Source of the DNA: Paenarthrobacter sp. A20
GTDB lineage: Bacteria > Actinomycetota > Actinomycetes > Actinomycetales > Micrococcaceae
DNA length: 64,000 nucleotides
Assembly: GCF_024168825.1 (NCBI RefSeq)
Contig: NZ_JALJWH010000001.1
Coordinates: forward strand, 1,302,001-1,366,000
Direction of reading: 5' to 3'
The number at the start of each line of letters is the position of its first letter. The stretch's first letter is position 1. A model generated the notes under the pieces. The model searched no databases, was not told where the DNA came from, and saw only the letters and a program-made list of their open reading frames with translations. Positions 8,822-18,266 of the stretch are shown here, piece after piece. The position numbers and the translations under genes are program-made.

Positions 8822-9958
8822 TTACTTGCGTCCTTCGGTGTAGCTGCGGTTGAAGTTCAGTCGTTCGAAGATGGGGGCGTCGCTGAAGCGGAACAGATCA
8901 AACCCTGGCTGGTCAGCGTCGGCGGTCAGGGACCACTCCTGCCAGGACGGGACCACGAACAGGTCACCCCTGGCCAGCTGCTTGGTTTCACCGTTCAACA
9001 CCACGGAGCCGGTACCCTCGAAGACCTGCCAGACACTGGAGCCGACCTCGCGGAGCGGCTCGGTGGAGGCGCCGGGACGGAGGCGGTGGAACTCGGCCCG
9101 GATAGTGGGCATAACGTCCCCGCCCGTGGTCGGGTTCGAGTACCGGACGGCAGCGTGGCCCTGGGACACCGTGGCCGGGTGGCCCTCATCCTCCAACAAC
9201 AACTGCTCACGGAGGGCAGCGTCGGTGTGTTCCCAGCGGTACGCCGCGATGGGGGAGTTGGTCGTGTCATCCAACCCGGACAGGGGACGCAGGCCCGGGT
9301 GGGCCCAGAGCCGTTCGGAACGGGAAATATCCGGGGTCGCTTCGTCGGTGACGCGTTCGGTGCCGAACTCGAAGAACCCGGCATCGGCGTAATGCACGAA
9401 CGGGATGTCGAGGCCGTCGATCCACGCCATGGGCTGGTCGGTGTCATTGTGGTGGCCATGGAAGTTCCACCCCGGGGTGAGCAGGAAATCGCCGCGGCGC
9501 ATCGCCACCGGATCCCCGTTCACCACGGTCCACACGCCTTCACCCTCCACCACGAAACGGAACGCGTTCTGGGAATGGCGGTGCTCTGGAGCGACTTCGT
9601 GTGCGCCGAGGTACTGGATGGCGGCCCACAACGTCGGAGTCGCGTACGGGGTGCCGGCAAGGCCCGGGTTCGCCAGGGCAATCGCGCGGCGTTCCCCACC
9701 TCGGCCCACCGGAACCAGATCCCCGGCACGGGCGGCCAACGGGTACAAGTCATTCCAGCGCCACACATGCGGAACAGCCTTCGGAGTAGGGACCATCGGC
9801 ATCAAATCACCGATCTCCGTCCACAAAGGCACCATGTTCCCCGCAGCGAAATCCTTGTACAGCTGCTCCAACTGGGCAGCTTCCTCCGGAGTCGGCTCCG
9901 GCAAGGCGTGGCTGGCGGCCACGGATTCATGGGTCGTGTTCTCGGCGCTGATGGACAC
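8822..9958 (-). CDS. Gentisate 1,2-dioxygenase
   Basis: Fe(II) ring-cleavage enzyme converting gentisate to maleylpyruvate. Bicupin protein: the N-terminal cupin carries HRHSQNAFRFVVEGEG and PGWNFHGHHN, supplying the iron-binding histidines; the second cupin (RPGASTEPLREVGSS, then VPSWQEWS) is degenerate, as usual for the family. I start it at GTG 9958 (378 residues, VSISAENT) because GAGGAGG lies five bases upstream; an upstream in-frame ATG at 10036 would overlap the proposed operator at 10037. First gene of the leftward operon. Confidence 0.92.
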   Translation of the reverse strand: MSISAENTTHESVAASHALPEPTPEEAAQLEQLYKDFAAGNMVPLWTEIGDLMPMVPTPKAVPHVWRWNDLYPLAARAGDLVPVGRGGERRAIALANPGLAGTPYATPTLWAAIQYLGAHEVAPEHRHSQNAFRFVVEGEGVWTVVNGDPVAMRRGDFLLTPGWNFHGHHNDTDQPMAWIDGLDIPFVHYADAGFFEFGTERVTDEATPDISRSERLWAHPGLRPLSGLDDTTNSPIAAYRWEHTDAALREQLLLEDEGHPATVSQGHAAVRYSNPTTGGDVMPTIRAEFHRLRPGASTEPLREVGSSVWQVFEGTGSVVLNGETKQLARGDLFVVPSWQEWSLTADADQPGFDLFRFSDAPIFERLNFNRSYTEGRK

Positions 9959-10034
9959 GTAGGCCTCCTCGATAGGGTCCGAACAGTTTTTGGCGTAGTT
10001 CGACCCTAGGGATGCCAGGCTGCGACATCGAGTC

Positions 10035-10053
10035 AATTCTGCTGTACAGAATT
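10035..10053. promoter_or_regulatory. IclR-type operator, gentisate operon side
   Basis: Perfect 7-base inverted repeat AATTCTG-N5-CAGAATT, 77 bases upstream of the dioxygenase GTG. The same TTCTG-N5-CAGAA core occurs once more at 10890-10904, in front of the divergent transporter. The shared core on both sides of an iclR gene supports it as that regulator's binding site; binding itself is inferred. Confidence 0.7.
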
Positions 10054-10057
10054 ATTC

Positions 10058-10897
10058 TTATTCGGGATCAGCCGGGTTTGCAGCGATGTCGATCTCCAAC
10101 TGCCGGCAGGTTTCGCGCAGGGCGGCGACCAATCCGGCGTCGAACACCTTTCGGAACCGTGTGGCAGGCGTGGCGACGCTGAGCGCCCCAACTACCTGGC
10201 CGTGCCGGTTATGCAGAGCCATGCCCAGGGCGCTGACGCCTTCCTCGGTGCCCTCGAAGTTGGCCGCGAAGCCGTTGGCGCGGATGCTGTCGAGTTCGCG
10301 CAGGAAGGCCTGGTACTCGGCCTCCGGAATGGTGTCCCCGCCGATTTCGGCGTTCTGGCTCCGGAACAGTTGCTCGATCATGGCCGGGTCCAGTTCGGCC
10401 AACATCACCTTGCCACCGGACGTCTTGTCGGCAGGCATCACGGTACCCTGGCGGTCTCCGATCCTCAGGACGTTGCCGCCTTCAACTGTGCTGAGGAAGC
10501 GGACCTTGGTGCCGACGCGGACCATCAGGTTTACGGTCTCGTCGAGCCGCGAGGACAGGAGCTCCATGTGGGGCTGGGCGAGGTTTCGAAGGAGCCTGGT
10601 CCAGCTAAGTCCCGCCGGGCCAACACCCATTGCTGGCCCGGGCACGTAGCGGCGGTTTTCATCCTGGACCGCGAAACCGCGATAGACCAGCATCGCCAGG
10701 AGTCGATGGGCGGTTGACGGGGCTACGGCCAACTCCGCCGCGGCATCCTTGAGGCGGAGGGCGCCGCCGTCGCGGAGCAGCTGGAGGAGTTGAAGGGCGT
10801 TGTCCACGGCGTCAATGGAATACGTGGGCCGCTTCTGCACGGGTTTCCGGTTTTGGGCTGGCTTCCGGCTGGCCCGACCCGGGTTGATGTTCTGCAC
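10058..10897 (-). CDS. IclR family regulator of 3-hydroxybenzoate/gentisate catabolism
   Basis: A 279-residue IclR protein: winged HTH from about residue 27 (SIDAVDNALQLLQLL, then LAVAPSTAHRLLAMLVYRG), followed by the ligand-binding IclR C-domain (FLSTVEGGNVLRIG, KVMLAEL, GVSALGMALHN). It sits between the ring-cleavage operon and the transporter/hydroxylase arm. The likely ligand is 3-hydroxybenzoate or gentisate (inferred). The first in-frame start is GTG 10897, which lies inside the second operator copy; a GTG at 10840 is an alternative start just before the HTH. Autoregulation is plausible. Confidence 0.9.
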   Translation of the reverse strand: MQNINPGRASRKPAQNRKPVQKRPTYSIDAVDNALQLLQLLRDGGALRLKDAAAELAVAPSTAHRLLAMLVYRGFAVQDENRRYVPGPAMGVGPAGLSWTRLLRNLAQPHMELLSSRLDETVNLMVRVGTKVRFLSTVEGGNVLRIGDRQGTVMPADKTSGGKVMLAELDPAMIEQLFRSQNAEIGGDTIPEAEYQAFLRELDSIRANGFAANFEGTEEGVSALGMALHNRHGQVVGALSVATPATRFRKVFDAGLVAALRETCRQLEIDIAANPADPE

Positions 10898-10904
10898 AAC
10901 AGAA
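10890..10904. promoter_or_regulatory. IclR-type operator, transporter/hydroxylase side
   Basis: TTCTG-N5-CAGAA dyad overlapping the proposed iclR start codon and lying 42 bases upstream of the MFS transporter ATG (10946). Its arms match the operator at 10037-10051 exactly, while the central five bases differ. Position fits control of the divergent promoters. Confidence 0.65.
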
Positions 10905-10945
10905 TTGTATGGCCCTTCGCTTGCCGTTCACCGGACAGTGGTGGG

Positions 10946-12229
10946 ATGAATCACACACTTCCCGCTGCAGCGTCGCAAGGGTCAATCGTCAACGCTGCCG
11001 GCAGTGCGCCGCGGTTCTCCAAAGGCTCTGCACTCGCCGTCCTGGTTTGTTGGCTGTTGGTGGTCTTCGACGGCTATGACCTCATCGTTTACGGAACGGT
11101 GCAGTCCTCCCTGATCTCCGAAACAGGCTGGGGCCTCACCAAGGCAACCGCAGGGACCATTGGCTCCATGGCGTTCCTGGGCATGATGATCGGAGCCATC
11201 TTCGCCGGACGCATGGCCGACTCCTGGGGCAGGCGCAAGACCATCCTGGGTTGCGCGATCGTCTTCTCCATCTTCACCATCCTCTGCGCCTTCGCCCCCA
11301 ACGCGGCCGTGTTCGGTGCTCTGCGGCTGCTCGCCGGCATCGGACTCGGCGGTTTGGTGCCGTCCGCCAACGCCTTGGTGGCCGAACTGGTTCCCACCAA
11401 GTGGCGGTCCACTATTGCCACGCTGATGATGTCCGGCGTCCCGATCGGCGGCTCAATCGCCGCACTGGTGGGCATCCCGCTGATTCCCGCGTTCGGTTGG
11501 GAGGCCATGTTCTTGGTGGCCGTGCTGGCACTCGTGATCGTGGTGCCGCTGGGGCTGAAGTACATTCCGGAGACACTGACACCCGCCGGATCCGCAAGCA
11601 AAGCCTCCAAGGGCTCCGCCGGTTTCGGTTCACTGCTCCGGGCGCCCTACCTAGGCGTCAGCGTACTGTTCGCAATGGCCACGATTGCCACTCTCTTCGC
11701 TTGGTACGGCCTGGGCACGTGGCTGCCTAACCTCATGCAGCTGGCTGGCTACAACCTGGGATCGGCGCTCACCTTCGCCCTGGCCCTGAATCTCGGCGCC
11801 GTTGCCGGTTCGGTCATTACCGCTTGGGCCGGCACGCGCTTCGGTCCGATTCCGACGGCGATAGCGGCAGCCGCGGTGGCCGCCGTCGGGCTTTCCGTCC
11901 TCCTGGCCAGCCCGCCCGTCACCGTTGTTTACCTCGCCCTGGTGCTTGCCGGCGTCGGAACCCACGGCACGCAGTGCCTCATCATCGCCGCAGTCGCCAG
12001 TCACTATCCCGACCATTTGCGGGGGACCGCGCTCGGCTGGGCGCTCGGAACCGGCCGCATTGGCGCCGTCGTCGCACCGCAGGTGGGTGGCCTCCTGCTG
12101 GCAGCCGGGCTGGGCGTCAACTCCAACTTCCTCGCGTTCGCCGGAGCCGCCGCCATCGCAGCGGTCCTGTTGGCCGCCGTCGGACTCAAAATCAAATCCA
12201 CCATCTCGCAAGGAGCACGCAATGCCTGA
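10946..12229 (+). CDS. MFS aromatic acid:H+ symporter (AAHS type)
   Basis: Twelve-helix major facilitator of 427 residues, probably importing 3-hydroxybenzoate or gentisate. Family signatures: DGYDLIVYGTV in the first helix (AAHS transporters have conserved acidic residues here), GRMADSWGRRKT in loop 2-3, and a pseudo-repeat at ITAWAGTRFG in the second half. Start ATG 10946 (MNHTLPAA) is preferred over an earlier in-frame codon because it gives a normal cytoplasmic N-terminus. Its end overlaps the hydroxylase start by eight bases. Substrate is assigned from the neighbours. Confidence 0.87.
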   Translation: MNHTLPAAASQGSIVNAAGSAPRFSKGSALAVLVCWLLVVFDGYDLIVYGTVQSSLISETGWGLTKATAGTIGSMAFLGMMIGAIFAGRMADSWGRRKTILGCAIVFSIFTILCAFAPNAAVFGALRLLAGIGLGGLVPSANALVAELVPTKWRSTIATLMMSGVPIGGSIAALVGIPLIPAFGWEAMFLVAVLALVIVVPLGLKYIPETLTPAGSASKASKGSAGFGSLLRAPYLGVSVLFAMATIATLFAWYGLGTWLPNLMQLAGYNLGSALTFALALNLGAVAGSVITAWAGTRFGPIPTAIAAAAVAAVGLSVLLASPPVTVVYLALVLAGVGTHGTQCLIIAAVASHYPDHLRGTALGWALGTGRIGAVVAPQVGGLLLAAGLGVNSNFLAFAGAAAIAAVLLAAVGLKIKSTISQGARNA

Positions 12230-13472
12230 GTACACCACATCCACCGATGTCCTGGTGGTGGGAGGGGGCATGGCCGGTTTGGCCGGAGCCCTGGCCCTCC
12301 GCGAAAACGGTGCCAACGTCACGCTCGTGGAACGGGCACCGGAATTTGGCGAGGTCGGTGCCGGCCTGCAGATGGCCCCGAACGCCTCCCGGGTTTTGAA
12401 GCGTTGGGGCCTGTTGGAGAAGGCGCTGGAGATCGGGGTGCAGCCCAGGCATCTGGTGTTCCGCGACGCGACCACCGGTGAGGAGCTCACCCGTCAGTCG
12501 CTGCGCGGGGAGTTTGAGGAACGCTACGGCGCCCCGTACGTAGTGATCCACCGCAGCGACCTGCACCGCGTGCTCCTCGAAGGATGTGAAGCTGCCGGCG
12601 TGAAGCTGGTCAACGACGTCATGGTTGAGAGCGTGGAAACCGTGGACGGACGCGGCGTAGTGCACACGGCAGCCGGCGTGGACTATGAAGCAGACGTAAT
12701 CATCGGCGCAGACGGTCTCAAGTCCACGCTTCGCCCGCTCGTGGCAACAGATGAGCCCGTGTCCTCTGCCTACGTTGCCTACCGCGGCACCGTGCCCATT
12801 ACCTCCGAGACCCCGGCGGCCGACCTGGAGGACGTGGTGGTTTACCTCGGCCCGGACTGCCACCTGGTGCAGTACCCGCTGCGCAAGGGTGAACTGCTGA
12901 ACACCGTGGCCGTCTTCAAATCGCCGTCGTTTGAGCGCGGTGAAGAGCAGTATGGGGGAGTAGACGAGCTCCAGGCCGCCTACAAGGACTGCATTCCCGC
13001 GGTGCAGGCAGCCCTCGCGAACCTCGGCACGGGCATCCGCTGGCCCATGTACGACCGCGATCCGATCGAGAACTGGATTGCCGGCCGAATGGTCCTGATG
13101 GGCGACGCCGCCCACCCCATGCTCCAGTACTTGGCCCAGGGTGCCTGCCAGGCACTCGAAGACGCCGCCGTGCTGCAGGACGTCAGCGCAGGCACCGTCT
13201 TCACCACCGACGGCGTCAACCCGGCGGCGTGGGACGAGGCAATTGTCGCGTTCAACTCCGCCCGCGCCGCCCGGACCGCCCGTGTCCAAAGCACGGCCCG
13301 CGTGTGGGGAGAGTCCTGGCACGTCTCCGGCTTGGGGCGCACGCTGCGAAACCTGCTCTTCAAGAGCCGCAAGGACAACGACTTCCAGTACAACGACTGG
13401 TTGTATGGCCAGGCGGGCGAGGGCGTGCCTGCCCCCGTGGCGCCCCGCGTCGCCAACCAGCTGCCTGCCTGA
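12222..13472 (+). CDS. 3-hydroxybenzoate 6-hydroxylase (FAD monooxygenase)
   Basis: NAD(P)H-dependent group A flavoprotein that would hydroxylate 3-hydroxybenzoate to gentisate. The 416-residue protein has GxGxxG (VVGGGMAGLAGALALRE) at the N-terminus, the DG motif (GADGLKSTLRP) in the middle and the GD motif (LMGDAAHPMLQYLAQGACQ) near residue 290. An AAGGAG RBS precedes ATG 12222. Paired with the transporter and facing the gentisate genes. A salicylate 1-hydroxylase is related, but the gentisate operon favours the 6-hydroxylase. Confidence 0.85.
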   Translation: MPEYTTSTDVLVVGGGMAGLAGALALRENGANVTLVERAPEFGEVGAGLQMAPNASRVLKRWGLLEKALEIGVQPRHLVFRDATTGEELTRQSLRGEFEERYGAPYVVIHRSDLHRVLLEGCEAAGVKLVNDVMVESVETVDGRGVVHTAAGVDYEADVIIGADGLKSTLRPLVATDEPVSSAYVAYRGTVPITSETPAADLEDVVVYLGPDCHLVQYPLRKGELLNTVAVFKSPSFERGEEQYGGVDELQAAYKDCIPAVQAALANLGTGIRWPMYDRDPIENWIAGRMVLMGDAAHPMLQYLAQGACQALEDAAVLQDVSAGTVFTTDGVNPAAWDEAIVAFNSARAARTARVQSTARVWGESWHVSGLGRTLRNLLFKSRKDNDFQYNDWLYGQAGEGVPAPVAPRVANQLPA

Positions 13473-13486
13473 CGGATGGCGCTTAA

Positions 13487-13543
13487 GCCGCCTGCCGCCG
13501 TCGTGCCTTATTAACAGCAGCACGACGGCGGTGGGCGGCTTTG
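13487..13543 (+). terminator. Rho-independent terminator after the hydroxylase
   Basis: Long GC-rich hairpin: left arm 13487-13506 and right arm 13520-13539 pair over almost 20 bases around an AT-rich loop, followed by TTT. It closes the transporter/hydroxylase transcript. Confidence 0.75.
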
Positions 13544-13606
13544 CGTGTCTGCTTTCGGTGTCACTCCCATCGCCTACGATGACAGCACCGGCGAAGGAGG
13601 ACGTAT

Positions 13607-14716
13607 ATGGGCGCCATGGATGAGCTGATCAATTCCACGGTGGTGACCGAGCTGCGCTCCATACTCATGGGCGCCAGTCCGGGCATTGAGCTGCCAACAC
13701 TGGAGCGCTCACATGGTGACCTCGACGGGCAACGCCTCCGGCAGCGGGTGGATGTAGTGAGGGATGCCCTCCTTCAGGACTTACCGGCGGGATCCTCCGA
13801 TGTTCAGAGGATCATGATCGATGCTCTCGACGACCCCCGCTTTACGGGATGGATGGTCTGGCCGGCCACCGAAGTGGTGACCGGAAGGGCTCTTCACTCG
13901 GGATCGCTCACCGATTTTGATGCTGCGCTCGCGGTCCTGTCCCGCCTGACGGGGAGGCTCACGGCAGAGTTCGCTATCCGCGACCTCATAGCCACCCGGC
14001 CGGAACGTGCCATTGCGACGATGCAAACCTGGACGAATCACAACGACGAACACGTCCGCCGACTCGCAACGGAGGGCTCCCGCGCCTACCTGCCATGGGC
14101 TAAACGGGTACCTTGGCTGGTGGCCAATCCAGCGGCAACCCAGGGGATCCTTGATGCCACCTACCAGGATCCCACCGACTATGTCCGGCGCTCCGCAGCG
14201 AACCATCTCAACGACCTGAGCCGGATCGATCCGCAGCTGGTGCTGGCTACAGCGCGCCGTTGGTCAGGCAAACCTGATGACACCACACCCAAGGTGATAC
14301 GGCATGGACTTAGGACCCTGGTTAAACAAGGCAATCCGGACGCGCTCGCCCTCCTGGGCTACACCGGCGGCCAGCTGGTGGTCAGGGAGCCTCACCTCCG
14401 CCACACGGCAGTGGCATGGGACGGAACCGTGGAATTTTCAGCCGAGGTAGTCAACGAAGGCCCCCAGCCCGCCAACGCAGCCATCGACTACTCCATCGGG
14501 TTCCAGCGTTCCAACGGCACGGTCAGCGCAAAGACCTTCAAGCTCACGTCCCGCCGCATTCCACCCGGCGAGACCGTCACAGTCACAAAAACACACTCGT
14601 TCCGCCCCATAACAACCCGCTCCTATTACCCAGGGCAGCACTACGTTGTGGTCCAGGCAAACGGCGTCGCTTCGACCCCTGCGCACTTCGTCCTGGACAA
14701 GCAGGAGCTCAGCTGA
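13607..14716 (+). CDS. DNA alkylation repair protein, AlkD/HEAT-like
   Basis: A 369-residue protein whose first ~250 residues form the HEAT-like helical repeats of the AlkD DNA glycosylase family. Conserved segments include EFAIRDLI, HVRRLATEGSRAYLPWA and YVRRSAANHLNDL, matching the DNA-facing repeats. The last ~110 residues are beta-rich (VEFSAEVVNEG, PPGETVTVTKTHSF) and resemble an Ig-like appendage found in long actinobacterial members. Strong RBS GAAGGAGG before ATG 13607. Monocistronic. Glycosylase activity on alkylated bases is inferred from the family. Confidence 0.82.
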   Translation: MGAMDELINSTVVTELRSILMGASPGIELPTLERSHGDLDGQRLRQRVDVVRDALLQDLPAGSSDVQRIMIDALDDPRFTGWMVWPATEVVTGRALHSGSLTDFDAALAVLSRLTGRLTAEFAIRDLIATRPERAIATMQTWTNHNDEHVRRLATEGSRAYLPWAKRVPWLVANPAATQGILDATYQDPTDYVRRSAANHLNDLSRIDPQLVLATARRWSGKPDDTTPKVIRHGLRTLVKQGNPDALALLGYTGGQLVVREPHLRHTAVAWDGTVEFSAEVVNEGPQPANAAIDYSIGFQRSNGTVSAKTFKLTSRRIPPGETVTVTKTHSFRPITTRSYYPGQHYVVVQANGVASTPAHFVLDKQELS

Positions 14717-14738
14717 ACCGGGTGCCCGGCAGCGTGCT

Positions 14739-15566
14739 TCAGCTCCCCATCAACCGCCGCATCTGCTCACCGGCGTCATTCCCGGGTGCAGGTGTATAGA
14801 CCACGATGTGGAGGTCCGGCCGGTCCGATGGGGAGACCTGGTGATGTTCCATGTGGAGAACGCCAACCGCGGGGTGGTGGAACTGCCGCTCGCGGGATTC
14901 GAAGCCCAGGATGTCGTACCGGTCCCAGCTCTCTTGGAACTCCGGGCTGGCTGCTTTGAGCCGTTCCACTTGGTACTCCACATCCGGATCACCCAACCGT
15001 TGGCCGGTTTCGGCCCTGAACTCAGCCAAAAAGCGTTTGCTCGTGACGTCCCAGTCCGGGAGCAGGTCGCGGATGTAGGGGTCGGTGAAGACAAGCCACA
15101 GCAGGTTCCTGTCCGAGGCATCGAACGTTCCGATGTTGGGGTACAGCGCCTCGTACGCTCGATTCCAACCGGCGATGCCCCAATCCGGGGACAGTGCGTA
15201 GGAGGGGTTGGGGTCCAAGGCATCGAGCAGGCGTTGGACATGGGCCGGTGCATCGGCGGCCACCGGGCCCTTCGGTGGAGCGGAGGAATAGCCACCCAGG
15301 GAAAGCACGTAGCTCAACCCGGTATCGGAGAGATGCAGCGCCCGCGCTATGGATTCCAGGACCTGCCGCGAGGGACTGATGTCCCGGCCTTGCTCCAGCC
15401 AGGTGTACCAGGTGACGCTCACGCCGGACAGGAAGGCGATCTCTTCCCGGCGAAGCCCTCGCTCGCGGGATCGTCCTACCGGGGGCAGCCCGTAGTCCGA
15501 GCGCAGGGCCTGGGTGCGGCGTGTCCTGAGGTATAGCCCCAGCTCCTTGCGCCTCTCATCTTTCAC
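14739..15566 (-). CDS. XRE-family regulator with MmyB-like ligand domain
   Basis: A 275-residue DNA-binding protein. N-terminal HTH ([30 protein letters not shown]) is the characteristic MmyB/XRE signature; the C-terminal ~170 residues ([42 protein letters not shown]) form the MmyB-like PAS-type domain thought to bind a lipid or fatty-acid ligand. These regulators usually control an adjacent dehydrogenase or reductase gene. Here the divergent neighbour is ilvD, and I see no such target. Convergent with the AlkD-like gene. Confidence 0.87.
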   Translation of the reverse strand: MKDERRKELGLYLRTRRTQALRSDYGLPPVGRSRERGLRREEIAFLSGVSVTWYTWLEQGRDISPSRQVLESIARALHLSDTGLSYVLSLGGYSSAPPKGPVAADAPAHVQRLLDALDPNPSYALSPDWGIAGWNRAYEALYPNIGTFDASDRNLLWLVFTDPYIRDLLPDWDVTSKRFLAEFRAETGQRLGDPDVEYQVERLKAASPEFQESWDRYDILGFESRERQFHHPAVGVLHMEHHQVSPSDRPDLHIVVYTPAPGNDAGEQMRRLMGS

Positions 15567-15652
15567 GCCTTCAACACTATTACTCTGGTACTTTCACTAC
15601 TAGTAGCAACACCGTCTTCCACCGACCAAGGAAGAACAGCAGGATGGTATTC

Positions 15653-17515
15653 ATGCCTGCACTACGCTCAAGAACAGTTACCCATGGCCGCAACATGGCC
15701 GGCGCCCGCGCACTGCTGCGTGCCTCCGGCGTCGCCAACACGGACATCGGCAAGCCGATCATCGCCGTCGCCAACTCCTTCACGGAATTCGTCCCCGGAC
15801 ACACCCACTTGGCTCCCGTGGGCCGGATCGTCTCCGACGCGATCCTCGCCGCCGGCGCTGTTCCGCGCGAATTCAACACCATCGCCGTGGACGACGGCAT
15901 CGCCATGGGCCACTCCGGCATGCTCTACTCCCTGCCGTCCCGCGACCTGATCGCCGACTCCGTTGAGTACATGGTCAACGCACACTGCGCCGACGCCCTG
16001 GTCTGTATCTCCAACTGCGACAAGATCACCCCCGGCATGCTCATGGCGGCGCTCCGCCTGAACATCCCCGTAGTGTTCGTTTCCGGCGGTCCCATGGAGG
16101 CCGGCCGCGTGACCCTGACGGATGGGTCCGTCCGCTCCCTGGACCTGGTCAACGCGATTGCCGACGCCGTGGACGAATCCATCTCCGATGAAGACATCAA
16201 CCTCATCGAAGAGAACGCCTGCCCCACCTGCGGTTCCTGCTCGGGCATGTTCACCGCCAACTCCATGAACTGCCTCGCCGAGGCCATCGGCCTGGCCCTG
16301 CCGGGCAACGGCTCCGTGCTCGCGACCCACACCGCCCGCAAGGCGCTGTACGAGAAGGCCGGCGCCACCGTCGTCGATCTCGTGAAGCGCTACTACGACG
16401 GCGACGACGACTCCGTCCTGCCGCGCTCCATCGCCACCGCCGAGGCCTTCGACAACGCCATGGCCCTGGACATCTCCATGGGCGGCTCCACGAACACCAT
16501 CCTGCACCTGCTGGCCGCGGCGCAGGAGGCGGGCGTGGAGTACGGCCTGGCCGAGATGGATGCCAAGTCCCGCCAAGTGCCTTGCCTGGCCAAGGTGGCC
16601 CCGAATGTTGCCGGGGACAAGACGTATTACATGGAGGACGTGCACCGCGCCGGTGGCATTCCCGCCCTGCTGGGTGAACTGAACCGTGGCGGCCTCCTGC
16701 ACAAGAATGTTCATTCCGTGCACTCCAACGACCTGGACGGCTGGCTGGACGACTGGGACGTCCGCGGCGGCAAGGCCACCGAGGAGGCGCAAGCGCTCTG
16801 GCATGCGGCTCCCGGAGGCGTCCGCTCCTCCACCGCGTTCTCGCAGTCGAACGAGTGGACCTCCCTGGACACCGACGCCGAGGGTGGCTGCATCCGTTCC
16901 GTGGAGCACGCCTTCTCCAAGGACGGCGGCCTGGCTGTGCTGCGCGGCAATGTCGCAGTGGACGGCGCCGTGGTGAAGACCGCAGGCGTGGATGAGTCCA
17001 TCTGGATCTTCGAAGGCCCGGCCGTTGTGTGCGAGTCACAGGACGAAGCCGTGGAAAAGATCCTGAACAAGTCCATCAAGGAAGGCGACGTGGTGGTCAT
17101 CCGCTACGAAGGCCCCAGGGGTGGTCCGGGCATGCAGGAAATGCTCTACCCGACGTCGTTCCTCAAGGGCCGCGGCCTGGGCAAGAAGTGCGCCCTCATC
17201 ACGGACGGCCGCTTCTCCGGCGGCACCTCGGGCCTGTCGATCGGCCACATCTCCCCGGAGGCTGCCTCCGGCGGCGCGATCGCCCTGGTTGAGGACGGCG
17301 ATATCATCAGCATCGATATCACGCAGCGCTCCCTCCAGTTGCAGGTCTCCGACGAGATCCTCGCCGAACGCCGCGAAAAACTTGAAGTCAACGGTGGCTA
17401 CAAGCCAAAGGACCGTGAACGCCACGTCTCACCCGCGTTGCGCGCTTACGCCGCCATGGCACTGTCCGCGGACAAGGGCGCCGTCCGCGACGTCTCGCTG
17501 GTGGAAAACCTGTAA
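15653..17515 (+). CDS. ilvD: Dihydroxy-acid dehydratase
   Basis: Fe-S enzyme that dehydrates dihydroxyisovalerate and dihydroxymethylvalerate in valine/isoleucine synthesis. The 620-residue protein is close to the E. coli-type length. Cluster-binding Cys motifs are visible: [11 protein letters not shown] and [12 protein letters not shown]. The C-terminal [17 protein letters not shown] is also conserved. ATG 15653 is chosen because the protein then begins [17 protein letters not shown], aligning with known IlvD; ATG 15644 would add three residues. No other ilv genes are nearby. Confidence 0.96.
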   Translation: MPALRSRTVTHGRNMAGARALLRASGVANTDIGKPIIAVANSFTEFVPGHTHLAPVGRIVSDAILAAGAVPREFNTIAVDDGIAMGHSGMLYSLPSRDLIADSVEYMVNAHCADALVCISNCDKITPGMLMAALRLNIPVVFVSGGPMEAGRVTLTDGSVRSLDLVNAIADAVDESISDEDINLIEENACPTCGSCSGMFTANSMNCLAEAIGLALPGNGSVLATHTARKALYEKAGATVVDLVKRYYDGDDDSVLPRSIATAEAFDNAMALDISMGGSTNTILHLLAAAQEAGVEYGLAEMDAKSRQVPCLAKVAPNVAGDKTYYMEDVHRAGGIPALLGELNRGGLLHKNVHSVHSNDLDGWLDDWDVRGGKATEEAQALWHAAPGGVRSSTAFSQSNEWTSLDTDAEGGCIRSVEHAFSKDGGLAVLRGNVAVDGAVVKTAGVDESIWIFEGPAVVCESQDEAVEKILNKSIKEGDVVVIRYEGPRGGPGMQEMLYPTSFLKGRGLGKKCALITDGRFSGGTSGLSIGHISPEAASGGAIALVEDGDIISIDITQRSLQLQVSDEILAERREKLEVNGGYKPKDRERHVSPALRAYAAMALSADKGAVRDVSLVENL

Positions 17516-17532
17516 CGCACCGCGGCACGCGA

Positions 17533-17564
17533 ACGTCGACCTGCCCGGTTGGGCAGGTCGACGT
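17533..17564. terminator. Hairpin between convergent ilvD and hxlA
   Basis: Perfect 14-base-pair stem (17533-17546 with 17551-17564) and a GGTT loop, located 18 bases after ilvD and 18 before the end of hxlA. No long T-run on either side. Position suggests a bidirectional terminator. Confidence 0.65.
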
Positions 17565-17581
17565 AGCGGAATTGGTCTGAG

Positions 17582-18205
17582 CTAGTTAATGGCTGCCTTC
17601 AGTTCCTTGGCGGCCAACCCGGGGTCTGAAGCGCTGTAGATGGCACTGCCTGCAACGGCGACGTCTGCGCCAGCCAGCTGCACGGCTGCAATGGTTCCGA
17701 CGTTCACGCCACCAGCTACGGAGAACGGCACGCGTGCTTCCTCGCCTGCGTTGAGCAGCGTGCGCAGGTTGTAACCGGGCTGTGCCTGCTCATCCAGGCC
17801 TGCATGGAACTCAACGAACTTGGCTCCCAACGCGCGGGCTTCCTTGGCACGGGAAACCTTGTCCGCCACACCGATCAAGTCCACCACGATGCCCTTGTTG
17901 TGAGTCTTCGCGGCCTTGACCGCGCCGGCAATGGTGGAGTCATCGGCCGTGCCCAGGACAGAGACCAGGTCCGCTCCGGCGCTGAAGGCGATGTCGGCTT
18001 CGAGCTCACCTGCATCCATGGTCTTCATGTCCGCGAAGACGATCTTGCTGGGGTGGGCTTCCTTGATCGCGGTGACTGCGCTCAGGCCTGCAGCTTTGAT
18101 CAGCGGTGTGCCGAGCTCGATGATGTCCACGTGCTCGGCCACTTTGGCGGCCAGTTCCAAGGCGTCCTCGACGGTGAGGAGATCCAGTGCTACCTGAAGT
18201 TTCAT
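17582..18205 (-). CDS. hxlA: 3-hexulose-6-phosphate synthase
   Basis: Condenses formaldehyde with ribulose 5-phosphate to 3-hexulose 6-phosphate, the fixing step of the RuMP pathway. A 207-residue OMP-decarboxylase-superfamily barrel: VALDLLTVEDALELA at the N-terminus, FADMKTMDAGELEA holding the catalytic Asp/Lys/Asp, and SVAGGVNVGTI plus VAVAGSAIYSA forming the phosphate site. Second gene after hxlB, 61 bases downstream, on the same strand. In a non-methylotroph this would serve formaldehyde detoxification. Confidence 0.93.
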   Translation of the reverse strand: MKLQVALDLLTVEDALELAAKVAEHVDIIELGTPLIKAAGLSAVTAIKEAHPSKIVFADMKTMDAGELEADIAFSAGADLVSVLGTADDSTIAGAVKAAKTHNKGIVVDLIGVADKVSRAKEARALGAKFVEFHAGLDEQAQPGYNLRTLLNAGEEARVPFSVAGGVNVGTIAAVQLAGADVAVAGSAIYSASDPGLAAKELKAAIN

Positions 18206-18266
18206 GGTGTTCTTCTTTCATTCGGAATGTTTCGTGTGGAGCGGGTAGTGCGGGCTAGGGGTGGGA

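Noticed and set aside
8027..10009. A 660-codon plus-strand frame opposite the fumarylpyruvate hydrolase and gentisate dioxygenase
   Set aside because: It lies wholly antisense to two genes with intact catalytic motifs and has no family resemblance.
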